Positions 45,337 through 54,883 of a DNA stretch of 64,000 nucleotides are shown piece after piece. The translations under genes and the position numbers were made by a program. Source of the stretch: Trichothermofontia sichuanensis B231 (lineage in GTDB: Bacteria; Cyanobacteriota; Cyanobacteriia; B231). The stretch lies in the NCBI RefSeq assembly GCF_026240635.1, contig NZ_CP110848.1:4235741-4299740 (forward strand), written 5' to 3'. Every line of letters starts with the position of its first letter. Position 1 is the stretch's first letter. Below the pieces are notes generated by a model that saw only the letters and a list, made by a program, of their open reading frames with translations, was not told the DNA's origin and made no database searches.

Positions 45337-47470
45337 ATGGATAAACTCGTTGCTCAGTATCTTGAACAAGTCCGCCTGCGTCTACTTGATCTAAGCGGTC
45401 GGAATCGGCTCCTCAACTTCAAATTTTCAGAACGATCCCCTACCCAGGTTAGATTGTCGATGAGTTGCCTGACCAGGTTTTTGAGGAACTGGAAAGGGGC
45501 ACTAGACTAACGATCGCTTCACTACCAGAACCGCCGGATCACCCAAGGGACGAGGAGGATGATGCGTTTCGTCTCCTGCTGGAAGCAATGCGTGATACGG
45601 ATGAGGAGTATCTTACTGCTGTTGCTGCTCTTGATGAAACTGATCGTGATTCAGAAGAGTTTCAGCAAATTGAGCGGAGACTGCGGGATAAAGTCCGCGA
45701 GGAACTAGAGATGCCCCCTCGCACTGACCTGCGATCGCTGAGCAGAACAGACTATGCTAATCACCTGGGTATCAATCCCAGCTATGAATTGCCGACTTTG
45801 CAGTCTGACGGTGCGGGTCAGCCTGCCCATCGGGATAAGAAGTTGCAAACCTTGCTTTATCCCAATGAGTTAGCGCGCAAGTTAGTGGGCCTGCGGGAGG
45901 GTGCACGTAAATCAATTGAAGAAAGTGGACTTAATACCCTTTACTTAGCGTTTGGCATGTTGGAGTGGTATGAAGCTGAACAATCCGATCGGCGGCTTCT
46001 GGCACCGCTGTTACTGTATCCAGTCACTCTAGAGCAAACGCTTCGTAGCGGATAATACTTCTATACAATTAGAGCATTCGATGCAGTGCCAGAACAAAAC
46101 TTTAGTTTAAGAGAACGCTTACGACGAGACTATGGCATCCAAATACCCACTTTTATACATTCAGTAAATATTAATGGTCAGGCTGCTGATACGCCTGAAT
46201 CTTATTTTCAAAAGATTCAAGACATTATTTGCGATTTCCCTCGATGGCGAGTACGGCGTTTCTTAACCCTGAGTTTATTCTCGTTTCGAGGAATTGCACT
46301 TTTTCATGACTTGAATCCTGAGCGATGGCCCGGTGAATCGATACTGAGAAATCAATTAATATCTTCTATCCTTTGTGGTCAGGAAACTGCTAGCGAAGAT
46401 GCGATCGCCCTAGATTACGATGTAGATGATCCAGCGATAGCTAATCGCATCCCCCTGCTGATTACAGACGCAGATGCCTCCCAGTTTTCAGCGATCGTTG
46501 ACGTAATCGATGGTAAAAGTTTAGTGATTGAAGGTCCTCCAGGGACAGGTAAGAGTCAAACGATTACAAATCTAATTGCTGTTGCAATCTTTTTACGAAC
46601 AGATAAAACGCAGGGTGGAGCAGGAACCGTCGCTAGATGTTGCTGACGAATTAAGAGATAAAATCAACGAATGGAGTCAACTTAAGCAACAGTTATCTCG
46701 TTATGTCATGCTGCTGAATCAGCCGGCGGGAAGAATAGGCAAAACCATTCAGGAAGTATTCTGGTCTTATCAACAAGCACAGGCGATAATAGCTGATATT
46801 TCAGTACCCTCTGGTATCGAGGCTTTGCGAGATGAACAGGCACCAAAAATGACACTCGCTGATTTTCAGGGTAAATGTCAACATCTCAGGGAACTGCGTC
46901 AACAGCATCAGGAACTCATCCAGAGGTATGGCCAGGTTGAAAATCATCCCTGGTATGGATTAACGAATCATAATCTGTCCCTGATTGAACAAGGTGATTT
47001 ACGGGCACATTCCCAAATGTGGTTAAATAGCTTAAATCAGCTTTATCGTGAATGGCAACAAATTGCTATAGTATTAGGATTTGACCCAGAGTTAACATTA
47101 GCAGAAATTCAGAAAATACAGCATAAATTAGGAAGTTTTCCTGCCTCAAATGACTTGGTTGAGATGGCATTACTACCCGTTTTTAAGACGATCGCAATAT
47201 GTGATGCTGTTGCCTCACTGACAAAGCAATTGAGAGAGCTTAAGCTCCAAAAGCAAAACTTAATTCAATTTTTCCAGCAGGGAGTCCTCTCCTCTGAACT
47301 AAGTCAATTCAGATCTTTATTGGGTCAGCCACAAAGTAGCGAGGATGAGGTTCAAAGTATATCCAGTATTATTCAAAACCTGCGTGCACAAATTCCTGAG
47401 CTTTGTAATCCTGCCCATCATGCTTTGCTTCAATAAATTCGTTTGCTTCTGAGCTAATTGAAAAGTTTAA

Positions 47471-48500
47471 TACAGCCTTTCCCTTCCTGATGAGGTACAA
47501 TACCAATCAAAGACTTGTATGCCAAGGTAGCACGCCATGAAGCCCTATGCCATTGAATTTCGTCAGAAGATTATTGATGTCTATGAATCTGAGCCGATCT
47601 CGCAAAGAAACTTAGCAGAACGCTTTTGTGTTGCCAAGAGCTTTGTCCAGAAATTATTGAAACAACGTCGTGAAACTGGCTCAATCGCGCCCAAGATTCG
47701 GACCAAACAAACGCCAACTAAACTCAATGAGGAACAGTTGGCAGTGCTTGCCCGCATCCTGGAAGAACATAATGATGCCACCTTAGACGAGTTACGTCAA
47801 TTATTGCTAGACGAGACCGGTGTCAGCGTCAGCCGCTCGACCATTGACCGGATGCTCAAGAAACTGGCAATCACATTAAAAAAAACGCTCCATGCCGATG
47901 AAAAGGAGAGTGAAGCCGTCCAGGAAAAACGGTTCCAATTTTGGCAGTTAGTGCAAGGCATTCTCGCTCAAGACATGATTTCCATCGATGAATCTGGCAT
48001 TAACCTAGCCTTAACTCGTTGACGTGCCCGATCACCTAAAGGTAAACGTGCTCATGGTAAACGTCCTCAGAAGCGGGGTAAAAATGTGTCCGTGATTGGC
48101 GAATTGGCTTCCAGGGGATGATTACTCATGTTGCGGTGATGGGCAGCGTTGATAAGTTGACTTTTGCAGCCTTTATTGCCTGTAAGTTAGTGTCGAAACT
48201 ATGGGCCGGAGCTTGCGTCTTTGTTGATAATTGCTCCATTCATATTAATGAGGAGATTACCAAAATGATCACGGCGGCAGGTGCCCAGTTGATTTATTTA
48301 CCACCCTATTCACCTGATTGCTCACCCATTGAGAATTTCTGGTCTAAGATCAAGGCCATATTACGTGCGCTTCAGGCGCGTTCATATCCCGACCTTGCTG
48401 AGGCGCTTGAGACAGCTTTTAGTCAAGTTTCTGATGCGGATATTGAACACTGGTATACTCATTGTTGTTATTGTACCTCACCAGACTAGGAAATGCTGTA
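47471..48500 (+). mobile_element. IS630-family insertion sequence, internally frameshifted
   Basis: The ends TACAGCCTTTCCC (left) and, inverted, TACAGCATTTCC (right) share a further GATGAGGTACAATA / GGTGAGGTACAATA block. TA at both ends is the expected target duplication. It is inserted in the helicase-nuclease pseudogene just before the nuclease domain. The transposase reading frame is broken twice (stop at 48020-48022 and a shift near 48112), so this copy cannot move by itself. Confidence 0.88.
47537..48489 (+). pseudogene. IS630-family transposase, two frame breaks
   Basis: The first part (47537-48022) is the helix-turn-helix region (YAIEFRQKIIDVY, RNLAERFCVAKSFVQKLLKQ) and the first catalytic Asp in ISIDESGINL. 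Frame is lost at ALTR; the segment SPKGKRAHGKRPQKRGKNVSVI is readable in the next frame, and 48118-48489 continues with FVDNCSIH and YSPDCSPIENFWSKIK, the other Asp and Glu. All three DDE acids survive but no full product can be made without two recodings. Confidence 0.88.
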
Positions 48501-48886
48501 TTTAGAATATGCCCAAACTCAGCGATTACAAACAGCAGTTGTAACTGGCAGAGAACCAGAGAGTGACTTTGAGGTTTTTGTCGCGAAGCGGCTGCGTCAG
48601 CATGGATACGAAGTTGTCCCCCAAGTAGGTGTTTCTGGATATTTCATTGATTTAGCTGTCCTTACCCCTGAACAACCTAATACCTATCTACTGGGAATTG
48701 AATGTGATGACGCCACCTATCATTCAGCGAAAGCCGCACGCGATCGCGATCGTCTGCGTCAACAAGTCTTAGAACAATTAGGTTGGCACCTTTACCGAAT
48801 TTGGTCCACAGACTGGTTTACCAACCCTAACGCTGAGACTGAAAAACTCATTACATACCTACAAAGGCTAAGGTAGGCTAATTAAG

Positions 48887-49149
48887 CGGAACCTATAGGT
48901 CTATCCTCAAGTTGGTCTGAGTATAGGATTTATCGGGATTAGACACAGGATCTGCAAATTTTTGAGATTGACCAGTTCGGGTGAGAACAGGAAGGCAATG
49001 TGTGGTCAAGGCAGGTCAGCCTCTTCTAGCCGGGATGGTCCGTCTACAACGGCATTCTCCAGATGTAGCTTTACCTAATTTACTCAGTACAAGCTTAAGG
49101 AGTTAGAGTGAGGGTCGCACAGGGGGGATGTTTGTAATCTCTTCCCCCC
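48887..49149. repeat. Spacer with a family A end fragment
   Basis: TTTACCTAATTTACTCAGTAC at about 49069-49091 is one end of family A; the rest is absent. The remaining bases between the pseudogene and the VWA gene have no recognised feature. Confidence 0.55.
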
Positions 49150-49938
49150 CTAACTCCCAAATCCGCCTAAGCTTGACTGGCTGAAGGCTGTTGCGCTCTG
49201 ACTGACACGCAGGGCTGACTGGGAGAATAGCTGGAAGGCTTGCTGAATTTCCTTGTGGCCATTGCCGGGGGTAAGAATCCACTCGTCGCGGATACCCATG
49301 TCGTGGAAAACCTGCCGGAAGTTGGTGGAGCCGCCATCATCGATACCCATCGCCGCAATGATGTGATTTTCTGCCCGTAGCATATCCTGGACGAGCGATC
49401 GCACGGTTTTCGCTGTCGCTCGTTGGGAGTGGGCATCAGCACCATCAGTGATTAAGAGGGTAATGGTCCGAACGGGGACGCCATTATCGGCAAATTCCTG
49501 GGCTTTGGCTAAGACGGTTCCTAATAACACCACGGTTTGATCGTAGAGGGGGGTTCCCTGGTTGGGATCATAGTTGTGGCTGTCCATCAGTCTTGCTTGG
49601 GTAACCGGGCAATAGGGGTAGAGGACGGTGCCGTTGAGATAGCGGTTGTGGATGAGGATGTTGTCTTTTTGGGCTGAGGATTGGAGGACATTGACGACGG
49701 TGTTATGGCCGGCACAAACGACCTGGGTATTGCCAGAAAAACGAATGGAACCAGAGTCGTCGGGCATGATGGTGACCAGAACGACTTCGCTGGCCGTTAC
49801 GTCATCGATCGCGATTCCTAAACCGGCTTGAATTTGGACACCGATATCGATGATATTCAGGGCTTGGAAGGAGGTGTTCGAGAGTAACCCTTCGTTTTGG
49901 GCGGATTGGAAGAGGTCGTTCAGGTTAGGGGTGGACAT
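49150..49938 (-). CDS. VWA-domain protein (TerY-like), last gene of the NAD/phospho-signalling set
   Basis: A 262-residue von Willebrand factor A protein. The metal-ion-dependent adhesion site is complete: DDSGS (DxSxS) in IMPDDSGSIRF, Thr in NQGTPLYDQ and TLLITDGADAH. It is the TerY component type found with a PP2C phosphatase and a kinase, both encoded upstream on the same strand. The C-terminus is Ser-rich (FSQSALRVSQSATAFSQSS). I start it at ATG 49938, eight bases after GGAG; the 26 further upstream codons run through a repeat and are not protein-like. Its partner is presumably the kinase/phosphatase pair. Confidence 0.85.
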   Translation of the reverse strand: MSTPNLNDLFQSAQNEGLLSNTSFQALNIIDIGVQIQAGLGIAIDDVTASEVVLVTIMPDDSGSIRFSGNTQVVCAGHNTVVNVLQSSAQKDNILIHNRYLNGTVLYPYCPVTQARLMDSHNYDPNQGTPLYDQTVVLLGTVLAKAQEFADNGVPVRTITLLITDGADAHSQRATAKTVRSLVQDMLRAENHIIAAMGIDDGGSTNFRQVFHDMGIRDEWILTPGNGHKEIQQAFQLFSQSALRVSQSATAFSQSSLGGFGS

Positions 49939-49981
49939 GGGTAAGCTCCTTATGCAAAAAAGTGCAACGTATCTTTCGGGA

Positions 49982-50056
49982 ACCACCAAGGCACTAAGGA
50001 CACCAAGGGTCACCAAGAGCTTGGTGTTTTCTTAGTGCTCTTGGTGTCTTGGTGGT
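49982..50056. repeat. CACCAAG-type inverted repeat between hydrolase and VWA genes
   Basis: ACCACCAAG (49982-49990) pairs with CTTGGTGGT (50048-50056) and several further CACCAAG/CTTGGTG blocks pair in between, giving a long imperfect hairpin. A related stretch (GTGTCTTGGTGTCTTTGTGG) lies at 55590-55610 at the other end of the island. It may process or attenuate the operon mRNA. Confidence 0.6.
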
Positions 50057-50077
50057 GAACACAAAGCCTTGAGAAGA

Positions 50078-51124
50078 TTAGAGAGAAATTCCTGGCCAAG
50101 ACGCGATCGCATCCACCGACTGCACCAAATGCATCCCCGCGGCAGCAAACCGTTGAAACGCCTGATCTGCTTCCTGGCTAAAGTCCACAATACCGGGTAC
50201 TACAACGGGTGAAGTACAATCCTCCAGCAAATACACCTTTTCCGTAAGCGCCGGCTCTTGGCTTTGAATTTCCGTCAGCAGATCCGCGATTGTCCAGGCC
50301 ACACAATGACTTTTAGCCTGCCCAGCAATAATGACCACATCAAATTCCAATAGACGCTGAATAAACCGGGTATTCTTCTGCGCAATTGGACGACGATCAG
50401 GCCCTTCCAACACCTCTGGCCGTAGAACCGAATAATTTTCAGTTAAGGGATTACCTCCCTTAATTTCAAACCGAGTCTGGCTATGGCGGGCAATGTTATG
50501 GAAAAAACAGGCCTCCTCTACCGCTGAAACCAGAGCATGACCAATCCCTCCCAACATGGAATGATAGGGCCAGATCGTGAGGGGAAATTTACCGGCATCG
50601 GCGAGTTGTTGGACATAATGGAGAGCGTGTTGCTGGAGCGCCATATAGTTCCCTTGGGCGAGGCTATAGGCGATCGCCGGATTAACTTTCCAAATACCCG
50701 CCTTCACCTCATCCAGTTGAATCATCTGCATGGGGTTGGGATGTTCGCCCGCATCATTAACCCAAAAAACAGGATGAAAAATCTGGGTAGCAGTATGGGT
50801 ATCCATCGTGGAGGCAATTTCGGTAATGACTCCTAGATTGCGGTAGATGAATTCGCAAAGGCGGATATTATCCTCGATCGCACCGCGTCCTGATTTACCG
50901 CCCACAAACAGCTCAAATTCGGGGATACAAAAGGTGTTTTGCACATCGACCAGCATTAAACAAATGCGAGTTTTATCCTTGGCTGCGGGTTGGAGATGAT
51001 GCTGTTTAGCCCAGGCTTCAGCCGCTGCCGCTCGCTCTTGATAGGGAACCCGCCAGACTTCACCCACGCGATCGGCTTGAAAGTGTTGGGGAATAGGCAA
51101 TTGATTCAGTGCTGTTGTAGTCAT
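50078..51124 (-). CDS. Nicotinamidase-like cysteine hydrolase (isochorismatase superfamily)
   Basis: From ATG 51124 (GGAG nearby) it has 348 residues, longer than PncA (about 200). The catalytic Asp is in LMLVDVQNTFC, the metal region in ASTMDTHTATQIF (Asp and His), and the nucleophile Cys in AGQAKSHCVAWTIADLL. TIWPYHSMLGG corresponds to the WPxHC-like segment of nicotinamidases. It would deamidate nicotinamide or a related amide, so it fits beside the ADP-ribosyl hydrolase and NrtR. The long inserted segments mean the exact substrate is unproven. Confidence 0.8.
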   Translation of the reverse strand: MTTTALNQLPIPQHFQADRVGEVWRVPYQERAAAAEAWAKQHHLQPAAKDKTRICLMLVDVQNTFCIPEFELFVGGKSGRGAIEDNIRLCEFIYRNLGVITEIASTMDTHTATQIFHPVFWVNDAGEHPNPMQMIQLDEVKAGIWKVNPAIAYSLAQGNYMALQQHALHYVQQLADAGKFPLTIWPYHSMLGGIGHALVSAVEEACFFHNIARHSQTRFEIKGGNPLTENYSVLRPEVLEGPDRRPIAQKNTRFIQRLLEFDVVIIAGQAKSHCVAWTIADLLTEIQSQEPALTEKVYLLEDCTSPVVVPGIVDFSQEADQAFQRFAAAGMHLVQSVDAIASWPGISL

Positions 51125-51175
51125 AATTTTCAGACTCCAAATAATCAATTTAGATAAGCAGAAACAGGATGTTAC

Positions 51176-51670
51176 TTAAGTGATTTGCAACTTTTGAATT
51201 GTTCTGGCCCGAACGACATATAGACCATCCTTAGCAGGAAGTAGCATACAACTGCTATCAACAAAGGGTTCGGTTTCGGGGAAGTGCTGAGTAACCACCA
51301 ACTGTCCCGATTGGGGTTCAATACGCACGATTCCCTCATCTGTCGCCACAAAAAGAAAATGATGAACGGCACAGTGGCCCTGTAATCGCGTTAACCAGTG
51401 GGTTTCGTGGCCTGCTAAGACCGTCGTTGCGACCAAAGTGCCGTCCGCGTTAATGACCGCCACATAGTTTTGAATTTTGCCCTGGCTTTGGACAGCCCAG
51501 AATAGCCAAGCGTAGTCACGACTAAAGGTACAGGCCACATCAAGCAGTTGACCGTGCCAGGGGGGTAATTGGACGCGATCGTTGAGGCCCGATCGCTCAG
51601 TATTAAACACAAAAGCCGTATTCAGATTCCCAGCCTGATATAAACCTAACCCAAATTTTTCGCCAACCTA
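51176..51670 (-). pseudogene. C-terminal continuation of the kinase gene beyond an in-frame TAG
   Basis: In the same frame as the kinase, the codons directly after the TAG (51668-51670) read VGEKFGLGLYQAGNLNTAFVF and continue without break for 164 codons to the next stop at 51176. The sequence is beta-rich (VAVINADGTLVATTVL, FLFVATDEGIVRIEPQSGQL) and continues the repetitive sensor-like domain that begins before the stop. The nonsense codon most simply replaces TGG (Trp). A separate product could start at ATG 51610, but it would lack the first strands. Alternatives are readthrough or a sequencing error. Confidence 0.75.
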
Positions 51671-53056
51671 AATCTGCGTTTGATTATGCAGAACATCACC
51701 AATATAAACAGGCGTTAAGGGATGATTGCGATACAGTTGTCCCTGATGTAGCCAATAATAGTGATCGGCATTTGCCGCGAAACCAAGGTATTGCCGATCA
51801 CAGACTAGACAACTCGGATCAACAGCCAACCGAATAGGCATCTGATCGGGCGTCAGGATAATCACCTGCCCATCTTTAGCAACCAGGGTGGATCGCCCTT
51901 GAATCTGGAAGTGTAGACGAGGATCAAGGTCGCTGTGCAGGACGATCGTGCCTGCTTCCCGCCGAAAAGCCCCTGCTTCGTGGTAAAGCCAGCCGAGTTG
52001 GCGATTTTGGACCGTTGCCAGGAGAATAATCCCCGGCGTTGCAAATATAGACTCAGCACGGACTATGCCTTGTACCCTTGTTGGCTGCGAGGGAATAGGG
52101 GAACGCTGGGTACACTGGGGACACTGGGAACGGGCGTGTTCTAATCCACAGGTTAGGCAAGTTGTCCATTGCAGGTTATCCAGGAGCGATCGTGGCATTT
52201 CCCCCCGTAAATCTTGCTCAAATACCTGATAGAAATAGTGCAAGAGACTATCGGGTAAAATATCTGGTTTTAGGGCAGGTTTAGGATAACGTACCTGGGG
52301 ATGGAAGATACTAATGCGATGGAGCGATCGGGCAGCATGGGGAATGGGTGGATCGGATTTACCCGGCTTATAAACGCCACCATAGGGATGAACAAATAAG
52401 AAACATTGCATTAACATAACGGCAAAAGCATACCAATCGGATTCCGGAGTATAGGATTTTTGCAATTGGGGAACATTCGCTTGGGCATCGCATAAACAGG
52501 GATCGATAAAGCGATCAGTAAAGACGTGACACAGAAATGCACCAAACTGGAAGGAATCAGTATCAATAATATAGGCTTGATCATTCTTTATGAGGACATT
52601 GAGATCATTAAAATCACCAATGATAATTCCCAATTGATGGAGCGTATGAACGGTGCGATGCAAATCCTGAAGAATGGTCGTGACTTGTTGAGCCGAAATA
52701 CCCGTTTGACGAAAGCTCCGTTCGCTATAGTGCAAGAGGAGATTGGCCGGGGTAAGGAGGGACATGGTATACCCAAGGATGTTTTGCCCAGCGCGATCGT
52801 TCGCTAAATCCTGGGGACAGATAACGCGATCGGGTAAATTCTGAGGAAACTGGCGTAGCTTTTGCTGGTGTTCCTGTAGACGTAGCTGCGCGGCTTGTTG
52901 CAATTGGGGAGAGGCTTGATAATCAGGATGATCGGGCGGCTTAAAGAGCTTGAGGGCTTGACCTTTGCCCAGATCGTAAATATCCGCTTCGCCGCCTTTG
53001 CCAATCAGTTGACTGGGTTTAAGTCGCAGGCGTTTATGGTTAAGGTAAACATCCAT
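51668..53056 (-). CDS. Atypical protein kinase with zinc ribbon (TerY-P kinase type), truncated by TAG
   Basis: 462 residues to the TAG. The N-terminal kinase fold has the Gly loop LIGKGGEADIY, Lys in QALKLFKPP, a catalytic loop GIIIGDFNDLNVLI (Asp and Asn kept, HRD altered) and the metal Asp in YIIDTDSF. Residues about 310-330 are a zinc ribbon (CLTCGLEHARSQCPQC), followed by a beta-rich sensor domain cut off mid-way. This architecture matches the kinase of TerY-phosphorylation triads. It overlaps the ADP-ribosylglycohydrolase gene by 17 bp, so the two are coupled. With the stop suppressed the protein would have 626 residues. Confidence 0.85.
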   Translation of the reverse strand: MDVYLNHKRLRLKPSQLIGKGGEADIYDLGKGQALKLFKPPDHPDYQASPQLQQAAQLRLQEHQQKLRQFPQNLPDRVICPQDLANDRAGQNILGYTMSLLTPANLLLHYSERSFRQTGISAQQVTTILQDLHRTVHTLHQLGIIIGDFNDLNVLIKNDQAYIIDTDSFQFGAFLCHVFTDRFIDPCLCDAQANVPQLQKSYTPESDWYAFAVMLMQCFLFVHPYGGVYKPGKSDPPIPHAARSLHRISIFHPQVRYPKPALKPDILPDSLLHYFYQVFEQDLRGEMPRSLLDNLQWTTCLTCGLEHARSQCPQCTQRSPIPSQPTRVQGIVRAESIFATPGIILLATVQNRQLGWLYHEAGAFRREAGTIVLHSDLDPRLHFQIQGRSTLVAKDGQVIILTPDQMPIRLAVDPSCLVCDRQYLGFAANADHYYWLHQGQLYRNHPLTPVYIGDVLHNQTQI

Positions 53057-53816
53057 AGGTGTGCATAAACTGCTCAGTGACGGTGCGGAGACGGGGGTCT
53101 AAACGGGTTAACACTTCAGTGGCAATGGGTGCTGGGACTCCCCCATAAAAGGCTTGGGCGATTCCTCCAGTAATGCAGGCAATCGTGTCACTATCGCCCC
53201 CGATCGACACCGCATTACGAATGGCATCTTCAAAATCGGTTGATTCCAGAAAGGCAATAATGGCCTGGGGGACTGACCCCTGACAGGACACATCAAAGCG
53301 ATAGGACGGACGGATTTCAGCTAAGGTACGGTTCAAGTCATACCCAAAAGTTGATTCAACATAGGTTTTAATCTCAGCTTTGGAGTGTCCGATTCGAGCG
53401 AGGAAAATTGCTGCTGCCGTTGCCTGGGCACCGCGAATGCCATCGGGATGGTTGTGGGTGACGGCTGCACTCGCCATTGCCATTTGTAAGACCGTATCCA
53501 GGGCATCCCCAGCATAGGCAACCGGACTAACGCGCATGGCTGAACCATTGTCCCAACTGTTATAGGGACTCCGACGCTTAAGGGTTGCCCAGAGCGTGAA
53601 ATTCTTGCCATAGCCCGCTAATGGAAACCAGGCGTAATAGCGGTGCAAATTATCCACATAATCCCCCTGGTTAAGCAAGGTATCCGCGATCGCAACCGTC
53701 AACACGGTATCATCGGTAAAATGACTTCGGCGACTAAACAGGGTAAAATCCTTACTTTTGCAATTTTGCCATTCATAAATCGAACCAATCATGTCACCCG
53801 CGATCGCGCCTAACAT
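53040..53816 (-). CDS. ADP-ribosylglycohydrolase (DraG/ARH family)
   Basis: A 258-residue hydrolase removing ADP-ribose from proteins or other acceptors. Both binuclear metal motifs are intact: SHFTDDTVLTVAIADTL near the start and SIGGDSDTIACITGGIAQA near the end; GAIAGDMIGS is the usual opening and NGSAMRVSPVAYA the substrate loop. It overlaps the phosphatase gene by 7 bp and the kinase gene by 17 bp, the middle of a tightly packed operon. With the nicotinamidase-like enzyme and NrtR it brings NAD/ADP-ribose turnover into this signalling set. The target is unknown. Confidence 0.92.
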   Translation of the reverse strand: MLGAIAGDMIGSIYEWQNCKSKDFTLFSRRSHFTDDTVLTVAIADTLLNQGDYVDNLHRYYAWFPLAGYGKNFTLWATLKRRSPYNSWDNGSAMRVSPVAYAGDALDTVLQMAMASAAVTHNHPDGIRGAQATAAAIFLARIGHSKAEIKTYVESTFGYDLNRTLAEIRPSYRFDVSCQGSVPQAIIAFLESTDFEDAIRNAVSIGGDSDTIACITGGIAQAFYGGVPAPIATEVLTRLDPRLRTVTEQFMHTYGCLP

Positions 53817-54643
53817 AGGGGTACCTCCCGTGATTTTCTTCTCATGAGAACTAGGGTCGTATCATCTTCTAGCAGTCCACTCTGCCGTTCTAGCACCTGA
53901 GTTTGCCAGTTGGGTTGAATCACTTCCCGATTACACCGCACCAAATAACGACGCACCTGATCAGGATTCCGAAAATAGCGATCGTCCTGCCAAAATGGCG
54001 TAAACATCTCTGGCATGAGATCAACATCGGCAAGCAATGGATCAAGCGTTTTCGCTAAATCCTGTACCCCATCCGTGCCAATCAAGAGGGTGTTAACCGT
54101 AGCCGTCGATCGCGGGTAGACTGTGAACTGGAGATCCGCCATTGAAAAATGGTTGGGAAATAACCCATAGGCCAGGTAGGGAGGCCGATTATCCGCGATC
54201 GTTCCTTGCAGCAACACCTCCTCATTGAGCATCGCCACCCCATCCCCCAGGGAGAAAATTACCGTGATTTCGGCAGTGACAATTACGCCGACGATCGTGA
54301 ATAAAAAATAGTCCCAAATCACCGTTTCTAGCGCAGATCCCAAGCCTGTCGCCACCTGCCGGATCTGGTTCAGAAGCTCCTGTTGCAGTTCGGGCCAAAA
54401 GTCAGGGTCTTGCAGTTTCGGTTGGCCGCGTTCGCACTGGCGATCGAGACTAGCCACAACCCATCTCGCCCCCAACTGGGCACCCACTTCACTGTGGGGA
54501 GAACTCCCACACCCATCACACACCACCGCGATCGTGCGATCGAGCTTGGCTTGGACGGCGTAGGCATCCTGGTTATTGCGGCCAAGCCGCCGATGTTCCC
54601 GTCCGATGACTGACCCAGCGGCGATGTCAAAGACTGTGTTCAT
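53810..54643 (-). CDS. PP2C-family serine/threonine phosphatase, first gene of the operon
   Basis: 277 residues. Metal-binding motifs of PP2C appear in order: GREHRRLGRNNQDAYAV, AVVCDGCGSSPHSEVGA, LLIGTDGVQDL and GLLEDDTTLVLM. It would reverse phosphorylation by the kinase two genes downstream and control the VWA protein. ATG 54643 is preceded by only five bases before the palindromic operator at 54648-54668, so repressor binding there should block its transcription or translation start directly. Confidence 0.92.
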   Translation of the reverse strand: MNTVFDIAAGSVIGREHRRLGRNNQDAYAVQAKLDRTIAVVCDGCGSSPHSEVGAQLGARWVVASLDRQCERGQPKLQDPDFWPELQQELLNQIRQVATGLGSALETVIWDYFLFTIVGVIVTAEITVIFSLGDGVAMLNEEVLLQGTIADNRPPYLAYGLFPNHFSMADLQFTVYPRSTATVNTLLIGTDGVQDLAKTLDPLLADVDLMPEMFTPFWQDDRYFRNPDQVRRYLVRCNREVIQPNWQTQVLERQSGLLEDDTTLVLMRRKSREVPLC

Positions 54644-54647
54644 GGAC

Positions 54648-54692
54648 TTAGTGTTGAGAATACACTAAATATAGGTGTAAAGACTACACTAT
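54648..54692. promoter_or_regulatory. Tandem 21-bp palindromes, probable NrtR operator
   Basis: Operator 1 (54648-54668) is TTAGTGT, seven bases, ACACTAA: a perfect palindrome. Operator 2 (54672-54692) has the same 7-7-7 geometry, TAGGTGT and ACACTAT, keeping GTGT/ACAC. Centres are 24 bp apart. It lies between the phosphatase operon and the divergent NrtR-like gene. A 21-bp palindromic site fits NrtR-family repressors; the binding is inferred. Confidence 0.7.
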
Positions 54693-54779
54693 GTCAAGGC
54701 CGGATTTTGAATTGCAGCGTTTTACAATGGAGTCAGCCATAAAGTGTCAGCCATAGAGTCAGCCTCCACCCCTGCCGCC

Positions 54780-54866
54780 ATGATTGCCGTCCCCCACTAC
54801 ATCAGCCCCCAGGACTATCTCGACCTCGAACGCCACAGCTACAGTGATAGCCGTCATAAATATCCG
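54780..54866 (+). pseudogene. N-terminal fragment of a Uma2 (DUF820) gene
   Basis: ATG 54780 begins IAVPHYISPQDYLDLERHS followed by YSDSRHKY, a typical Uma2 N-terminus, and then homology stops abruptly at about 54866, 18 bases before the NrtR start. It is a relic of a longer gene, probably cut when the regulator region was joined here. Confidence 0.7.
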
Positions 54867-54883
54867 ATACCTTTGTGGTTGCG

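Larger units (their letters stand above)
45337..48876 (+). pseudogene. Broken DUF4011 helicase with Vsr/MTES-type nuclease domain
   Basis: One large gene of the DUF4011 superfamily-1 helicase plus C-terminal Vsr-like nuclease type, now in pieces. ATG 45337 encodes VAQYLEQVRLRLLDLSGRNR; near 45453 one base has been lost, shifting to the frame of 45465-46055 (ELPDQVFEELERGTRL). A TAA at 46053-46055 interrupts the same frame, which resumes with SLRERLRRDYGIQIP and the Walker A GPPGTGKSQTITNL. After that most helicase motifs are deleted; 46625-47436 keeps a helical middle part. The IS630-type element splits the rest, and 48502-48876 is the intact-looking nuclease end (GYFIDLAV, GIECDDATYH, DRDRLRQQVLEQLGW). 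Such proteins (for example Hhe-type) are linked to phage defence. Confidence 0.8.

Noticed and set aside
51176-51610. Independent 144-residue gene after the kinase
   Set aside because: Same frame as the kinase and continuous coding between the TAG and its ATG make a split gene more likely.
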